Source of the DNA: Providencia sp.
GTDB lineage: Bacteria > Pseudomonadota > Gammaproteobacteria > Enterobacterales > Enterobacteriaceae
NCBI RefSeq assembly: GCF_003533305.1
Contig: NZ_DOEH01000006.1
Location: 71,147-135,146, forward strand
Direction of reading: 5' to 3'
DNA: 64,000 bases
The notes under the pieces are model-generated. The model was not told where the DNA came from. It saw only the letters and a list, made by a program, of their open reading frames with translations, and searched no databases. Shown here one piece after another: positions 1-10,575 of the stretch. The stretch's first letter is position 1. Each line of letters starts with the position of its first letter. A program made the translations under genes and the position numbers.

Positions 1-887
1 CCACTAACAAGTAAAACGCGAAATGCACCATTACCACGGTTCTGCCATTTTTTAAGCGCCAACGGAATAATGAAGCCAATACCGATTACGCCAATCCAAA
101 ACCACCACGTCCAAAAGCCCCCGCCCAATGCGGCTACTAATGAACGCACTTTGCCATCATCTCCTAAGGCGAGTCCGACAAAAAATGCCGCAAGTAAGAA
201 GAGTTCTAACCAAACGACAAAACTTTCCACTCGATGAAGAAAGGCAGATTCTTGGTTATGAATATTTTTACGATAGCGTAATGCAATAGCAATTAATGAG
301 ACAGCTATCCCCGATGATATTCCTGAAAATAAGAATAAAGCTGGTAATAAAGGATTGTTTAAGAATGGATATGATTTTAATGCGGATAATAAAAAGCCCG
401 TATATGCGCCGAGTAAAACCGCTAGAACTAACATGGTAATATCGAGCGTGCGCATGACTTTATTTAACAGCGTTAATAACCGAGGAATAATTGTTAATTT
501 AGGTAGCCACCGATGCTGTAATGCAATAACTTCTTTTTCAAAGATTTTAGCCAACCATATGACTAATACAGCCATGTAGACTTGAAATAACATGACACCC
601 ATCGACATCACTGAGGTTGGGCTGTAATGAAACATCAATTTCCAAAATGTCCATGGACGAGTTAAATGGAGAATGAGGATTAATAAGCCAATCACGATGG
701 TACTCGGTGCTAACAATAAAGTGGTACGCATTAATGTGCTTTCGCTACTTGCTGCGTTTGGATAATACTGACGGAGTAAAACGGCGATGACAACTAAGCC
801 CGCAGAGATACCGATAAGAAATAAATAAACCGCAATTGGCCAATCCCATACTAGAGATTCAAAATGGAAAGCGGACGCAGTTTTCAT
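1..887 (-). CDS. nrfD: NrfD, membrane quinol-oxidising subunit of formate-dependent nitrite reductase (3' end cut by window)
   Basis: Reading from the ATG at 887 the frame stays open to the window edge, giving 295 codons; the E. coli protein is about 318 residues, so roughly the last 20 are missing. The translation is a polytopic membrane protein with about eight hydrophobic segments and matches the NrfD/PsrC family, which takes electrons from menaquinol and passes them through NrfC to NrfB and NrfA. The start overlaps the nrfC stop (ATGA, 884-887), which shows translational coupling in an nrfABCD operon. The cytochrome-maturation genes nrfEFG would be expected just left of the window. Confidence 0.93.
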   Translation of the reverse strand, partial: MKTASAFHFESLVWDWPIAVYLFLIGISAGLVVIAVLLRQYYPNAASSESTLMRTTLLLAPSTIVIGLLILILHLTRPWTFWKLMFHYSPTSVMSMGVMLFQVYMAVLVIWLAKIFEKEVIALQHRWLPKLTIIPRLLTLLNKVMRTLDITMLVLAVLLGAYTGFLLSALKSYPFLNNPLLPALFLFSGISSGIAVSLIAIALRYRKNIHNQESAFLHRVESFVVWLELFLLAAFFVGLALGDDGKVRSLVAALGGGFWTWWFWIGVIGIGFIIPLALKKWQNRGNGAFRVLLVS

Positions 888-1555
888 TGGCTAACCTCCC
901 CATATTTGAAGGGAACTCGATAAACTTTGGGGCGTGTACCGAGTGCAATTTTGAATCGATAAGTTGGTTTTTGTCCAAGCATTTTGGAAACATCGCTTTG
1001 TGGATCATCTAAATTGCCAAAAATCAGCGCTTTGGTTGGACATGATTCTACACAGGCGGGCTGTTTACCTTTTTTCAGGTTGGTCTTACGGCAAAAATCA
1101 CATTTATCTGCGGTCTTATTGACGGGGTGAATGAATCTAACGCGATATGGGCAAGCGGCAATGCAGTATTGGCAGCCGACACATAAGTCAGGATTAACAT
1201 CAACAATACCGGTTGTTTTATCGATAAAAGAAGCGCCCGTTGGACAGACATCGACGCAAGGGGCATTTTCACAATGTTGGCAGGAATGACGAAAAAAACG
1301 ATATTTAACGTCAGGAAATTCACCAATCGGTTCGCTACGGATAATGGTCAGCCGTGATACCCCTTCGGGGACTTGGTTGACTTCGCGACATGCATCCATG
1401 CAAGCCGTACAGCCGATACACAAATTTTCATCGTGGATCATGCCATAGCGAACACCATCTATTTTCATGGTGTTCGCTAGCGTGTGGCTAGTTATCCCCC
1501 CAATCGCCGCCAGTGCTCCGGAATAAATAATGAATTGACGACGAGAGCAACTCAT
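884..1555 (-). CDS. nrfC: NrfC, 4Fe-4S ferredoxin-like electron transfer subunit
   Basis: 223 residues. The N-terminus carries a twin-arginine-type start (CSRRQF) followed by a hydrophobic stretch, so Tat export is likely. Four cysteine clusters follow: [35 protein letters not shown] and a CDFC...CVESC set, enough for four 4Fe-4S clusters. In the Nrf pathway this protein links quinol oxidation by NrfD to the pentahaem protein NrfB on the periplasmic side. It overlaps nrfB upstream and nrfD downstream by four bases each. Length and sequence agree closely with E. coli NrfC. Confidence 0.96.
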   Translation of the reverse strand: MSCSRRQFIIYSGALAAIGGITSHTLANTMKIDGVRYGMIHDENLCIGCTACMDACREVNQVPEGVSRLTIIRSEPIGEFPDVKYRFFRHSCQHCENAPCVDVCPTGASFIDKTTGIVDVNPDLCVGCQYCIAACPYRVRFIHPVNKTADKCDFCRKTNLKKGKQPACVESCPTKALIFGNLDDPQSDVSKMLGQKPTYRFKIALGTRPKVYRVPFKYGEVSQ

Positions 1556-2124
1556 GGCTGCTCCTTAAGCAATTTAACCGCTGCTGGGTTGAAATTAGGA
1601 TTATCACGTTGATCTGAATGACAATCTACGCAAATTTTGACTTTTCCTTTATCGGTTAGTACTTTCATTGCATCTTGTTGCGGATGCAGGTCATGACAAC
1701 TAGCACAAGCGACTTTGGTAACGTGGACATCATGAGGCCAAAATGCTTTTTGCAGCTGTTCGGGTAAGTGGCACGACAAACAGACCGTATTTTGTTGCTC
1801 TACGCTATACATCGGGTTATTAAAGCGCATCACATCTTTTACGCCTTCCCGATGGTCTGGGCCTGGATTACCATGGCAGTTGGTGCAGGTAACGGGCAAC
1901 TTATTGTTTGGATTGACCACTGATGCGTGAGTGCCATGCATACCTTCTTTATCGGGCTTATGGCAATCAAGGCAAGCACTATCTGCGCTGCGCTGCTGTG
2001 TGACAACCCAACGATCGCCGGCGGCTTTTTCCTCAGCTATTTGAGGTGTCGCGAATGCTGATACTGCCCATAAAAAGCCTGATGCCAGCACCCCGGCAGT
2101 TAATAACGAACGTAATACGCTCAT
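1552..2124 (-). CDS. nrfB: NrfB, pentahaem c-type cytochrome, electron donor to NrfA
   Basis: 190 residues with a cleavable signal peptide ([19 protein letters not shown]...) and five CXXCH haem sites: CLDCH, CTNCH, CLSCH, CASCH and CVDCH. NrfB carries electrons to the catalytic NrfA in the periplasm. A GTG at 2130 lies in the same frame, but the ATG at 2124 has a GGAG Shine-Dalgarno five bases upstream and matches the start of E. coli NrfB (MSVLRSLL), so I use 2124. The gene follows nrfA after a 58-base gap and overlaps nrfC by four bases. Confidence 0.95.
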   Translation of the reverse strand: MSVLRSLLTAGVLASGFLWAVSAFATPQIAEEKAAGDRWVVTQQRSADSACLDCHKPDKEGMHGTHASVVNPNNKLPVTCTNCHGNPGPDHREGVKDVMRFNNPMYSVEQQNTVCLSCHLPEQLQKAFWPHDVHVTKVACASCHDLHPQQDAMKVLTDKGKVKICVDCHSDQRDNPNFNPAAVKLLKEQP

Positions 2125-2182
2125 ATTCACTCCATTGGTTATGTCGCCTCTTTGTCTTTAATAGCACAGAGGCGAGTAGAGG

Positions 2183-3616
2183 TTATTTGGCTAACAGGTC
2201 ATTTTTACGCGCTTGAGCATCCCACTCTGGCACGACAGTTTTCATGAACTCTTGTTTTTCAGCATTGATTTTCTGCATATCTAAGCCAATCGCTTGCTGA
2301 GCTTTCTCTTTGGTTGAGATATCCGGAATGGCAATTTCATGAGTAATGCCTTTTGAACCGAGTAAACGTGCCAGTTTAGTACGTGCGTCAGCGGCTTTAT
2401 CTAATGAACCCCCTAACATACGTAGCCCTTCATCAGGTGCATGCATGTGAATGCCGTGTGATGCGATAGCTAAATCCCAACGCCATTGAGCGTGGCGAAT
2501 ATCAGCAAGGATTGGCTGCATTTCTTCTTGGGTTGCACCCGCGTCCCAAGCTGCTTTTGCTTCAAAGTGAGCGCGAACTAACTGATCTTCTGCTTTAACT
2601 TTCATCTCTTGGATGGCTTTTTTACGTTCCGCAACAACGTCTTGTAGTTGTTGTTTGCTTTGAGTATGACAATTGCTACAGGTTTGCTCAAAATTATCGA
2701 ATGGATTACCAATTTTATGGCTGGTATATAATTCGCCTTTATCGTTTTGCAGTTTTGGCATATGGCAATCAATGCAAGTGACGTTATTTTTACCGTGAAT
2801 ACCTGCACTCCAAGTTTCATATTCAGGGTGTTGGGCTTTTAACATTGGTGCTTTTGATAACGTGTTGGTCCAGTCGGAGAATCCTATTTTGTCGTAGTAC
2901 ACTTCCATTTCTTCGACTTTGGTACCGTTATCCCAAGGGAATTTGACTGATTTATTTTCACCAGAGAAATAGTATTCAACGTGGCATTGACCGCATACCA
3001 TGGATTGTTGGTCGAAACGACTCGCTTTATCAAAGGGCTTGCCAATGGTTTCCATTGCCCGTTCTGCATAAGGGCGTGTGAGGGTTAACTCGGGTTTTCC
3101 TTTTGCAAACTCAGGGGAATCGGTCTTATGGCAATCGCCACAGCCCAAAACATTGACTACTTCTGGTCCACCTTTTGCCCATTTACCTTGAAAGTAGCCA
3201 TCTTCGCCATGTTCTTGAATTAATCTGGCGACATCCGGGCTTTTGCAGCTCCAGCAAGCCATCGGTAAAGGACCGTCTTGGGCATCTTTGGGCGCGCCAG
3301 TACGTAAGGTTTCACGAACATCAATGATTGCGTATGCGTGACCACGCGGTTTGTTATAGTCACGGGAGAAAGGATATCCAGCCCAAAGGATCACTAATCG
3401 TGGATCTTCAGCAAGGGCATCTTCACGATTTGATTGTTCTGATGTAGCTCGCCAAGAATGGTATTGATCTGGATAAGCCGCTTCAAAGGTTTCGTTTCGG
3501 GTATTAATTGTCGATACATTATCTGTATTCGGCGTTTGTGCATGAACGGAAGTAAAGAGAAATATTCCTGCAATCAAACTCAGTAAGTACAGAGTGTTAT
3601 TTCTTATCTTTGCCAT
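2183..3616 (-). CDS. nrfA: NrfA, cytochrome c552 nitrite reductase (ammonia-forming)
   Basis: 477 residues with a signal peptide ending near VHA (residue 26). It has the family's diagnostic CWSCK motif at residues 121-125, where lysine ligates the catalytic haem, plus four CXXCH sites (CGDCH, CGQCH, CIDCH, CSNCH), so five haems. It catalyses the six-electron reduction of nitrite to ammonium in the periplasm and also reduces NO. It is first in the operon, with GAGG five bases before the ATG. Attachment of haem to the CWSCK site requires the NrfEFG lyase, not visible in this window. Expression by FNR and NarL/NarP is expected from the family and from sites seen upstream. Confidence 0.98.
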   Translation of the reverse strand: MAKIRNNTLYLLSLIAGIFLFTSVHAQTPNTDNVSTINTRNETFEAAYPDQYHSWRATSEQSNREDALAEDPRLVILWAGYPFSRDYNKPRGHAYAIIDVRETLRTGAPKDAQDGPLPMACWSCKSPDVARLIQEHGEDGYFQGKWAKGGPEVVNVLGCGDCHKTDSPEFAKGKPELTLTRPYAERAMETIGKPFDKASRFDQQSMVCGQCHVEYYFSGENKSVKFPWDNGTKVEEMEVYYDKIGFSDWTNTLSKAPMLKAQHPEYETWSAGIHGKNNVTCIDCHMPKLQNDKGELYTSHKIGNPFDNFEQTCSNCHTQSKQQLQDVVAERKKAIQEMKVKAEDQLVRAHFEAKAAWDAGATQEEMQPILADIRHAQWRWDLAIASHGIHMHAPDEGLRMLGGSLDKAADARTKLARLLGSKGITHEIAIPDISTKEKAQQAIGLDMQKINAEKQEFMKTVVPEWDAQARKNDLLAK

Positions 3617-3819
3617 AAGAGCCTCGAGTAGGGTAAATCAGCCATCCCATAAGCTGACACCTTTTATTATTCGAGCTGTAGTTGTGTTGGTTTTGTGTCT
3701 TACTACAATTCGAATTATTTAGGGTATATTTTTAGTTATATAAATTTGATAGCAAGCGCACATTTGCCATCAATGACATTGCCAACTTATATGTTTAACA
3801 AAAAACCACACAAAAAATA

Positions 3820-3833
3820 TTGTTTTTGATCAA
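3820..3833. promoter_or_regulatory. FNR-like site, probably for nrfA
   Basis: TTGTTTTTGATCAA matches the FNR consensus TTGAT-N4-ATCAA at nine of ten positions. It lies about 200 bases upstream of nrfA, which would imply a 5' leader of roughly 150-170 bases. I did not find a strong -10 at exactly the class II spacing; TATAAG on the minus strand (3786-3791) is the nearest candidate. Confidence 0.45.
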
Positions 3834-4119
3834 AGGTAAATTTGAATTAAGTGATTTAATATCAAAAATTAAATAAAAGTACGTTAATAGTGGAATTGAT
3901 ATAGTAATTAGAGATGAATTAAAAAACTGTATTTTGTATTTTTCAGTTAAGAATGATTCTTATTATTTATTTAAAATAATCATTTAATAACCAATTGAAT
4001 TTAAACACTTAATATTATTTAACTCACGAATGGTGATTATTCTGTTTTTGACGCATAAATTAAAATGTGCGTAGTATCAAAAAAATAAAATATAAATTTT
4101 ACTAAAATGACCTTTCATA

Positions 4120-4135
4120 TACCACTTTAGTAGTA
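4120..4135. promoter_or_regulatory. NarL/NarP-like 7-2-7 heptamer pair
   Basis: TACCACT-TT-AGTAGTA is an inverted repeat close to the 7-2-7 arrangement bound by NarL and NarP (TACYYMT-N2-AKRRGTA), with one mismatch per half. It sits in the middle of the nrf-nap region and could serve either operon. Confidence 0.4.
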
Positions 4136-4322
4136 TATGTCGATGTTAATTAAAAAATATGTCATTACAACTTAAGCTTAAATGGGGATTCTATATTTAC
4201 AGATTGTTAATGAATAATTATGAAAACCGTATAATACCTCTTTTTATAGCGAGTTAATGCTTAGTCTAATATTTGAATAGTTTCTGGCTGATTTATATTC
4301 ATAGTGAATAAATTACTCCTGT

Positions 4323-4338
4323 TACCTATTAGGTAGTA
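4323..4338. promoter_or_regulatory. NarP-like heptamer pair upstream of napF
   Basis: TACCTAT-TA-GGTAGTA: the left heptamer matches TACYYMT fully and the right half has two mismatches; TACCTATTAGGTA is also a perfect palindrome. It lies 110 bases before napF, where NarP control of nap would be expected. Confidence 0.4.
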
Positions 4339-4448
4339 TGTATTTTTGCCCTCTCACTCGTTAATATTCATGCTAAATACACGCATAAAAAATGCGGTTT
4401 ATCAGTTCTTTTTAGTACTTTTTTGTTGGGCAATGTAAAGGAAAAAAC

Positions 4449-4940
4449 ATGGTTGATATCACCCGTAGGGGCGTATTAACTGGTGCGTGGCGTAATGCAG
4501 CTCCGGTAGTTAGACCGCCATGGAGTGGTACTGAACAGCATTTTATTGAGCTGTGTACGCGTTGCAACGCTTGTCTAGCGAGTTGCGAGACCTCTATTTT
4601 GCAGCCCGGACCTGGCGGATATCCTGTCGTTGATTTTAAGCGCGGGGAATGCACTTTTTGCTATGCCTGTGCAGCATCTTGCCCTGAACCTATTTTCCTC
4701 CCTCAGCAAACCCAACCTTGGAATATCTCGATATCTATCGATCAAAGCTGTCTTGCCTATAAATCAATCGAATGTCGGCGTTGTGAAGACAGTTGTGAGC
4801 CTCAAGTGATTTCTTTTCGTCCATCACTGGTCGGTATTTATCAACCAAAAATAGAACAACAGGGCTGTACAGGTTGTGGCGCCTGTGTTGCAGGATGCCC
4901 CGTATCGGCCATAACCGTGGAGCGTGAACATGCACGATAA
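4449..4940 (+). CDS. napF: NapF, ferredoxin-type accessory protein of periplasmic nitrate reductase
   Basis: 163 residues with repeated ferredoxin-like cysteine clusters: CTRCNACLASC, CTFCYACAASCPEP, CRRCEDSC and CTGCGACVAGCP. NapF is a cytoplasmic iron-sulfur protein that interacts with NapA during its maturation before Tat export. It is the first gene of napFDAGHBC, the E. coli order, with an AAGGA Shine-Dalgarno before the ATG. Its end overlaps the start of napD. Confidence 0.95.
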   Translation: MVDITRRGVLTGAWRNAAPVVRPPWSGTEQHFIELCTRCNACLASCETSILQPGPGGYPVVDFKRGECTFCYACAASCPEPIFLPQQTQPWNISISIDQSCLAYKSIECRRCEDSCEPQVISFRPSLVGIYQPKIEQQGCTGCGACVAGCPVSAITVEREHAR

Positions 4941-5208
4941 CTGGCAAGTGTGCAGTTTAATTGTACAAGTAAAAAGTGAACGAATATCTGCTGTGACAGA
5001 AAAACTGAATCAATTTCCTCATTGTGAGGTAGCTATTAGTTCACCTGAAAATGGGAAATTGATTGTCGTCGTCGAAGGGCAGCATAGTAAAACTTTGTTA
5101 GATACTATTGATTTAGCACGCAATATCGAAGGCGTGCTAGATGTTTCACTGGTTTATCACCAGCAGGATGAGCAATGTGAGGAAAATGATGAAACTCAGT
5201 CGTCGTAG
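4930..5208 (+). CDS. napD: NapD, NapA signal-peptide-binding chaperone
   Basis: 92 residues. NapD binds the twin-arginine signal peptide of NapA and holds back its export until the molybdenum cofactor is inserted. The ATG at 4930 ([12 protein letters not shown]) matches the E. coli start; a GTG at 4924 in the same frame would add two residues and is less likely. The gene overlaps napF by 11 bases and napA by 20 bases, so the three are tightly coupled. Confidence 0.93.
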   Translation: MHDNWQVCSLIVQVKSERISAVTEKLNQFPHCEVAISSPENGKLIVVVEGQHSKTLLDTIDLARNIEGVLDVSLVYHQQDEQCEENDETQSS

Positions 5209-7675
5209 CTTTATGAAAGCCAATGCGATAGCGGCCGCTGCTGCGGCGGCAGGCATTGGTGTACCAAGTATCGCGAAAGCGGTCGTTGGACAACAAGAAA
5301 GTATCAAGTGGGATAAAGCCCCGTGTCGTTTCTGCGGTACTGGCTGTGGCGTGCTTGTCGGCACACAAAATGGCCGTATTGTCGCGAGCCAAGGTGACCC
5401 AGAAGCACCAGTCAACCGTGGTCTTAATTGTATCAAGGGCTATTTCCTACCAAAGATTATGTACGGGAAAGACCGTTTAACCCAGCCATTGCTGCGTATG
5501 AAAGATGGCGAATATGATAAAAATGGTGAGTTTACCCCAATTACATGGGAACAAGCCTTTGATGTCATGGAAGAAAAAACGAAAGCAACACTGAAAGAAA
5601 AAGGTCCTGAAGGTATTGGGATGTTTGGTTCAGGTCAATGGACAGTTTGGGAAGGTTATGCGGCCTCTAAATTGTTTAAAGGTGGTTTTCGTTCAAATAA
5701 CCTCGATCCAAATGCACGCCACTGTATGGCCTCTGCGGTCGTTGGTTTTATGCGTACTTTCGGTATGGATGAGCCGATGGGCTGTTACGATGATATTGAA
5801 CATGCGGATGCCTTTGTGCTTTGGGGCTCTAATATGGCAGAAATGCACCCAATATTATGGTCGCGTATTACAAATCGTCGTTTATCAAATCCTGATGTCC
5901 ATGTTGCAGTTTTATCAACTTATAAACATCGTAGTTTTGAATTAGCGGATAATGGTATTGTTTTCGCGCCGCAATCCGATTTGGTTATCTTAAATTACAT
6001 TGCTAACTATATTATTCAAAACAATGCAGTTAACCAAGATTTCCTAGATAAACACGTTAATTTACGTCGTGGTGCAACGGATATCGGTTATGGCCTTCGT
6101 CCAACGCATCCATTAGAAAAAAATGCCAAAAATCCAGGGTCTGATGCTTCTGAACCGATGACTTGGGATGAATATAAAGCTTTCGTTGCGGAATATACGT
6201 TAGATAAAACCGCTGAAATGACGGGAGTACCGAAAGATCAGCTAGAAGAATTGGCGAAACTCTACGCCGATCCAAAAATTAAAGTCGTTTCATATTGGAC
6301 GATGGGTTTTAACCAACATACTCGCGGTGTTTGGGCGAATAACCTTGCTTATAACCTTCATTTATTAACCGGTAAAATTTCTCAACCAGGTTGTGGTCCT
6401 TTCTCTTTGACAGGGCAACCATCTGCCTGCGGTACAGCACGTGAAGTGGGAACATTCTCACACCGTTTACCTGCGGATATGGTAGTGACTAATGAAAAAC
6501 ACCGTGAAAAAGTGGAAGGTGTTTGGCAACTACCTGCGGGCACTATCCCTGAAAAAGTTGGATTACATGCAGTCGCGCAAGACCGTGCATTGAAAGACGG
6601 TAAACTCAATTTTTATTGGGTGATGTGTAACAACAATATGCAAGCAGGGCCGAATATCAATGAAGATCGCCTACCGGGCTGGCGCGATCCGCGCAACTTT
6701 ATTGTTGTTTCAGACCCTTATCCTACCGTGAGTGCACTAGCCGCTGACTTGATTTTACCCACGGCAATGTGGGTCGAAAAAGAAGGTGCTTATGGTAATG
6801 CAGAGCGCCGTACTCAGTTTTGGCGTCAGCAAATTCAAGGTCCAGGCGAATCAAAGTCAGATTTAATGCAGATGGTGCTGTTTTCTCGTCGCTTTAAAGT
6901 CGAAGAAGTATGGCCTGAAGAATTGTTAGCTAAAAAACCTGAATATCGTGGAAAAACACTGTATGACGTGTTGTTTGCTAATGAAGCGGTGACTAAATTC
7001 CCAGTGACTGAATTAGCTGAAGACCAATTAAACGACGAATCTCGTGAGCTTGGTTTCTATTTACAAAAAGGCTTGTTTGAAGAGTATGCCGGTTTTGGTC
7101 GTGGACATGGTCATGACCTTGCTGATTTTGATGCTTATCACCAAGCTCGTGGTATCCGCTGGCCAGTTGTAGAAGGTAAAGAAACACAGTGGCGTTATAG
7201 CGAAGGGAATGACCCTTATGTTAAAGCTGGGCAAGGTTATCAGTTTTACGGTAAACCAGACGGTAAAGCCGTTATTTTTGCATTGCCATTTGAGCCTGCG
7301 GCTGAATCACCTGATAAAGAATACGATTTATGGCTTTCAACTGGGCGAGTGCTGGAGCATTGGCATACGGGAAGCATGACGCGCCGTGTCCCTGAGCTGC
7401 ACCGTGCATTCCCAGAGTCGGTTGTCTTTATGCATCCATTAGACGCAAAAGATAGAGGCTTGCGTCGTGGCGATAAAGTCAAAGTGGTTTCTCGTCGTGG
7501 TGATGTGACCACAATAGTGGAAACTCGTGGTCGTAATAAACCACCGAAAGGCTTGGTGTATATGGCATTCTTTGATGCTTCCCAGTTGGTCAATAACTTG
7601 ACGTTGGATGCGACAGATCCACTTTCTAAAGAAACGGATTACAAAAAATGTGCCGTTAAACTGGAAAAGGTGTAA
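5189..7675 (+). CDS. napA: NapA, periplasmic nitrate reductase catalytic subunit
   Basis: 828 residues, exactly the E. coli length. It begins [10 protein letters not shown], a twin-arginine signal, then has an alanine-rich hydrophobic region and the [10 protein letters not shown]...GLNCIKG cysteine set that binds one 4Fe-4S cluster. The molybdopterin oxidoreductase domains follow, with the conserved [10 protein letters not shown] segment holding the cysteine that ligates molybdenum. It reduces nitrate to nitrite in the periplasm with electrons from NapB. Adjacent ATGs lie at 5186 and 5189 and an upstream in-frame ATG at 5141; 5189 fits the family start and the GAGGAAA ribosome site. Confidence 0.98.
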   Translation: MKLSRRSFMKANAIAAAAAAAGIGVPSIAKAVVGQQESIKWDKAPCRFCGTGCGVLVGTQNGRIVASQGDPEAPVNRGLNCIKGYFLPKIMYGKDRLTQPLLRMKDGEYDKNGEFTPITWEQAFDVMEEKTKATLKEKGPEGIGMFGSGQWTVWEGYAASKLFKGGFRSNNLDPNARHCMASAVVGFMRTFGMDEPMGCYDDIEHADAFVLWGSNMAEMHPILWSRITNRRLSNPDVHVAVLSTYKHRSFELADNGIVFAPQSDLVILNYIANYIIQNNAVNQDFLDKHVNLRRGATDIGYGLRPTHPLEKNAKNPGSDASEPMTWDEYKAFVAEYTLDKTAEMTGVPKDQLEELAKLYADPKIKVVSYWTMGFNQHTRGVWANNLAYNLHLLTGKISQPGCGPFSLTGQPSACGTAREVGTFSHRLPADMVVTNEKHREKVEGVWQLPAGTIPEKVGLHAVAQDRALKDGKLNFYWVMCNNNMQAGPNINEDRLPGWRDPRNFIVVSDPYPTVSALAADLILPTAMWVEKEGAYGNAERRTQFWRQQIQGPGESKSDLMQMVLFSRRFKVEEVWPEELLAKKPEYRGKTLYDVLFANEAVTKFPVTELAEDQLNDESRELGFYLQKGLFEEYAGFGRGHGHDLADFDAYHQARGIRWPVVEGKETQWRYSEGNDPYVKAGQGYQFYGKPDGKAVIFALPFEPAAESPDKEYDLWLSTGRVLEHWHTGSMTRRVPELHRAFPESVVFMHPLDAKDRGLRRGDKVKVVSRRGDVTTIVETRGRNKPPKGLVYMAFFDASQLVNNLTLDATDPLSKETDYKKCAVKLEKV

Positions 7676-7681
7676 TTGGCA

Positions 7682-8392
7682 ATGCCCCAGAACGCTAAGT
7701 CTCAAAAGACTAAGTCCCAGAACAGCCGCCGTCGTTTTCTGCGCGACATTGCTCGCACAGCAGGCGGACTGGCGGCGGTTGGTGTGGTACTGGGGCTACA
7801 GCAACAAACTTCCCGTGCGAGTGGTGTACGACTCCGCCCGCCGGGAGCGCTTGCTGAAAATGCATTTTCGAGTGCTTGTGTTCGTTGCGGTCAATGTGTT
7901 CAAGCCTGTCCTTATGACATGTTGAAATTAGCTACGTTGGCATCCGGTCTTGAGTCAGGTACGCCGTATTTCATAGCCCGCGAAATTCCTTGCGAGATGT
8001 GTGAAGACATTCCTTGTGCCAAGGTGTGCCCAAGTGGTGCATTGGATAAAAACATGGAATCGATTAATGATGCTCGGATGGGATTGGCTGTTTTACTCGA
8101 TCACGAAAACTGCCTTAATTTTCAAGGGCTACGATGTGATGTGTGTTACCGCGTTTGTCCGTTAATTGATGAAGCAATCACACTTGAACTTGAACAAAAT
8201 CATCGCACTGGTAAGCATGCACGCTTCTTACCCACGGTAAATAGCAATTTCTGCACGGGATGCGGAAAGTGTGAGCAGGCTTGTGTACTGGAAGAGTCCG
8301 CGATTAAAGTTTTACCAAGAGAATTAGCCAAGGGCGAGTTAGGACATCATTACCGTTTCGGTTGGTTGGAGGGAAGCAATGGCAAATCGTAA
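7682..8392 (+). CDS. napG: NapG, ferredoxin-type quinol dehydrogenase subunit
   Basis: 236 residues with a Tat-type signal ([14 protein letters not shown]) and four 4Fe-4S motifs, including [35 protein letters not shown] and [11 protein letters not shown]. With NapH it forms a second quinol-oxidising route into Nap that prefers ubiquinol in E. coli. A TTG at 7676 is in frame immediately after the napA stop; I use the ATG at 7682. The 3' end overlaps napH by 14 bases. Confidence 0.94.
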   Translation: MPQNAKSQKTKSQNSRRRFLRDIARTAGGLAAVGVVLGLQQQTSRASGVRLRPPGALAENAFSSACVRCGQCVQACPYDMLKLATLASGLESGTPYFIAREIPCEMCEDIPCAKVCPSGALDKNMESINDARMGLAVLLDHENCLNFQGLRCDVCYRVCPLIDEAITLELEQNHRTGKHARFLPTVNSNFCTGCGKCEQACVLEESAIKVLPRELAKGELGHHYRFGWLEGSNGKS

Positions 8393-9242
8393 GCACGATG
8401 CCGGACGTGAGGCTCTGGCTAAAAAAGGGTGGTGGCAAAGCCATAAATGGCTGGTTTTAAGGCGAACAAGTCAACTTTTGGTCTTGGCTATGTTTCTAAG
8501 TGGTCCATGGTTTGGTGTGTGGATCTTACATGGAAACTATAGCAGTAGCATATTGTTGGATGTTGTTCCATTAACTGATCCGCTTATTACGCTGGAAAGC
8601 TTAGCAAGTGGTTACTTACCTGGTATTTCAGCATTAATTGGTGCGGCTCTCGTTTTTGCTGTTTATGCATTGCTGGGAAAACGGTTTTTTTGTAGCTGGG
8701 TGTGTCCTGTTAATCCAATCACCGACGCCGCCGCATGGTTACGTCGTAAATTCGAGTTGAATCAATCTGCAACAATTCCTCGCAATATTCGGTATGTATT
8801 GTTGGGTGTGATTTTAATTGGTTCAGCTATAACAGGCACCTTGTTATGGGAATGGTTAAATCCAGTTTCGTTAATGGGGCGTAGCCTTATTTTTGGTTTT
8901 GGCAGTGGTGCTTTGGTTTTAGTTGCACTGTTTTTATTTGATTTATTAGTCGTGGAACATGGATGGTGCGGTCACCTTTGCCCCCTTGGTGCCTTGTATG
9001 GCGTTACGGGTTGTAAAGGTGCACTGGCTGTTACAGCGGAAAGAAAAGAAAATTGTAACCGCTGTATGGATTGTTTTCACGTTTGCCCGGAGCCGCATGT
9101 TTTGCGGTTGCCGGTTCTCGATAAACAAGCCCCTGCGCTGATTTCAGATATGGATTGCATCACTTGCGGTCGTTGTATCGATGTTTGTGCTGAGGATGTT
9201 TTTAAAATAACACTACGATGGAGTTCGGGAGCTAAATCATGA
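8379..9242 (+). CDS. napH: NapH, membrane iron-sulfur quinol dehydrogenase subunit
   Basis: 287 residues. It has four hydrophobic segments and the paired CXXXCP motifs of the family (CSWVCPVNP and CGHLCPLGA) at membrane boundaries, then a cytoplasmic ferredoxin domain with [12 protein letters not shown] and [11 protein letters not shown]. It anchors NapG to the membrane and oxidises quinol. Start and stop overlap napG and napB, the latter by four bases (ATGA). Confidence 0.96.
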   Translation: MANRKHDAGREALAKKGWWQSHKWLVLRRTSQLLVLAMFLSGPWFGVWILHGNYSSSILLDVVPLTDPLITLESLASGYLPGISALIGAALVFAVYALLGKRFFCSWVCPVNPITDAAAWLRRKFELNQSATIPRNIRYVLLGVILIGSAITGTLLWEWLNPVSLMGRSLIFGFGSGALVLVALFLFDLLVVEHGWCGHLCPLGALYGVTGCKGALAVTAERKENCNRCMDCFHVCPEPHVLRLPVLDKQAPALISDMDCITCGRCIDVCAEDVFKITLRWSSGAKS

Positions 9243-9688
9243 AAAATCATGCCCTGAAAAAAACAATAAGCCGTTGGATGGCTGGTATGGCCTTGGTTGT
9301 AAGTAGTTTTGTTTTAGCTGCTAACGGTGTGGATTTTAATCAGTCACCTGAAGTTTCAGGCACGCCAGAAGGGGGCATCCATGTTCCTAAAGAGCAAGAA
9401 AAAATGGCGTTGAACTACGTTAATCAGCCGCCGATGATCCCTCATAGTGTTGATGGGTATCAAATCACAACAAATACCAACCGTTGTTTACAGTGCCATG
9501 GTGTTGAAAACTATCGTACTACGGGTGCACCAAGAGTGAGCCCGACTCACTTTATGGATGCTAGCGGTAAAGTTCTGGGTGAAGTTTCACCTAATCGTTA
9601 TTTTTGTTTGCAGTGCCATGTACCGCAATCAGATACACCACCGATTGTTGATAATACTTTTGCCCCATCCAAAGGCTTTGGTAAATAA
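9239..9688 (+). CDS. napB: NapB, dihaem cytochrome c subunit of periplasmic nitrate reductase
   Basis: 149 residues, the same length as E. coli NapB. It has a signal peptide ending at about VLAA and two CXXCH sites (CLQCHG and CLQCHV). NapB passes electrons from NapC or NapGH to NapA in the periplasm. It overlaps napH by four bases and is followed nine bases later by napC. Confidence 0.97.
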   Translation: MKNHALKKTISRWMAGMALVVSSFVLAANGVDFNQSPEVSGTPEGGIHVPKEQEKMALNYVNQPPMIPHSVDGYQITTNTNRCLQCHGVENYRTTGAPRVSPTHFMDASGKVLGEVSPNRYFCLQCHVPQSDTPPIVDNTFAPSKGFGK

Positions 9689-9697
9689 GGGGGAGAT

Positions 9698-10336
9698 ATG
9701 GCCAATAAAAATGAGAATCAAGCAGGTAGTGATAAACCCAAAAAGTCAGGCTTGATAGGGCTTATCCGCCGGCTTTGGCAGTGGTGGCGTCGTCCTAGCC
9801 GTTTAGCACTTGGAACACTTTTACTGATTGGTTTTGTCAGTGGCGTGATTTTCTGGGGTGGATTTAATACGGGAATGGAAAAAGCCAATACAGAAGAGTT
9901 TTGTATTAGCTGTCATGAGATGCGTGAAAATGTCTATGAAGAATATATGGATACTATTCACTATACTAACCGTAGTGGTGTAAGAGCAACCTGTCCTGAC
10001 TGCCACGTACCACATGAATTTGGACCTAAAATGGTCAGAAAAATTCAGGCGAGTAAAGAGTTGTACGGTAAAATCTTTGGCATTATCGATACGCCTCAAA
10101 AATTTGAAGATCATCGTTTAGCGATGGCTCAAAGTGAGTGGCGGCGCATGAAAGATAATAATTCTCAGGAGTGTCGTAATTGCCACAACTTTGAATACAT
10201 GGATTTCACCGCACAAAAAAGTGTCGCATCAAAAATGCATGACCAAGCTGTACAAGATGGCAAAACCTGTATTGATTGCCATAAAGGTATTGCACATAAA
10301 TTGCCGGATATGCGTGATGTTGAACCGGGCTTTTAG
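9698..10336 (+). CDS. napC: NapC, membrane-anchored tetrahaem cytochrome c quinol dehydrogenase
   Basis: 212 residues of the NapC/NirT/NrfH family: one N-terminal membrane anchor (about residues 34-54) and four CXXCH haem sites (CISCH, CPDCH, CRNCH, CIDCH). It oxidises menaquinol and feeds NapB. GGGGGA precedes the ATG. It is the last nap gene; the following 239 bases have no ORF and lead to ccmC. Confidence 0.97.
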   Translation: MANKNENQAGSDKPKKSGLIGLIRRLWQWWRRPSRLALGTLLLIGFVSGVIFWGGFNTGMEKANTEEFCISCHEMRENVYEEYMDTIHYTNRSGVRATCPDCHVPHEFGPKMVRKIQASKELYGKIFGIIDTPQKFEDHRLAMAQSEWRRMKDNNSQECRNCHNFEYMDFTAQKSVASKMHDQAVQDGKTCIDCHKGIAHKLPDMRDVEPGF

Positions 10337-10439
10337 GAAGAATGACTTGTTCTGATTGGTTGTGATGGACTGATTTAGATCAGCGAATCGAATAACAGCG
10401 TGTAGTTAACGTACAATCAGTTCGAATAATGATGATAAA

Positions 10440-10474
10440 TAGGCTAGTCGGCAGTTAAATGCTTGACTAGCCTA
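10440..10474 (+). terminator. Hairpin between napC and ccmC (weak terminator candidate)
   Basis: A perfect 10-bp inverted repeat, TAGGCTAGTC and GACTAGCCTA, with a 15-base loop. The following sequence (AATTATATTTG) has only a weak T-run, so it may be a partial terminator or an mRNA-stabilising structure. It lies where ccmA and ccmB are found in E. coli. Confidence 0.5.
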
Positions 10475-10575
10475 AATTATATTTGTGTTAAATCAATAAA
10501 TTTGTTGTAGTTATGTGTATCGTAGATTGAACTAGTACAAAGCTAACTAACGACATAAATTGGGGCTATTAAACT

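Larger units (their letters stand above)
3617..4448. promoter_or_regulatory. 832-bp divergent nrf-nap regulatory region
   Basis: No credible ORF; strongly AT-rich. It separates two operons transcribed away from each other, so it must hold both promoters. I see one FNR-like site (3820-3833) and two inverted NarL/NarP-type heptamer pairs (4120-4135 and 4323-4338), listed separately. The region is long for a divergent promoter, leaving room for long leaders or more sites. Confidence 0.6.

Noticed and set aside
355..579. Plus-strand ORF of 74 codons
   Set aside because: It is antisense to nrfD, whose frame is open throughout and clearly conserved; no ribosome site.
4288..4301. CTGATTTATATTCA as an FNR site for napF
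   Set aside because: Only seven of ten consensus positions match and spacing to the NarP-like site does not fit the E. coli nap promoter.
4412..4654. Minus-strand ORF over the napF start
   Set aside because: Antisense shadow of napF with no family likeness.
7246..7705. Two minus-strand ORFs across the 3' end of napA
   Set aside because: Antisense to highly conserved napA coding sequence; their composition is that of reverse-complemented coding DNA.
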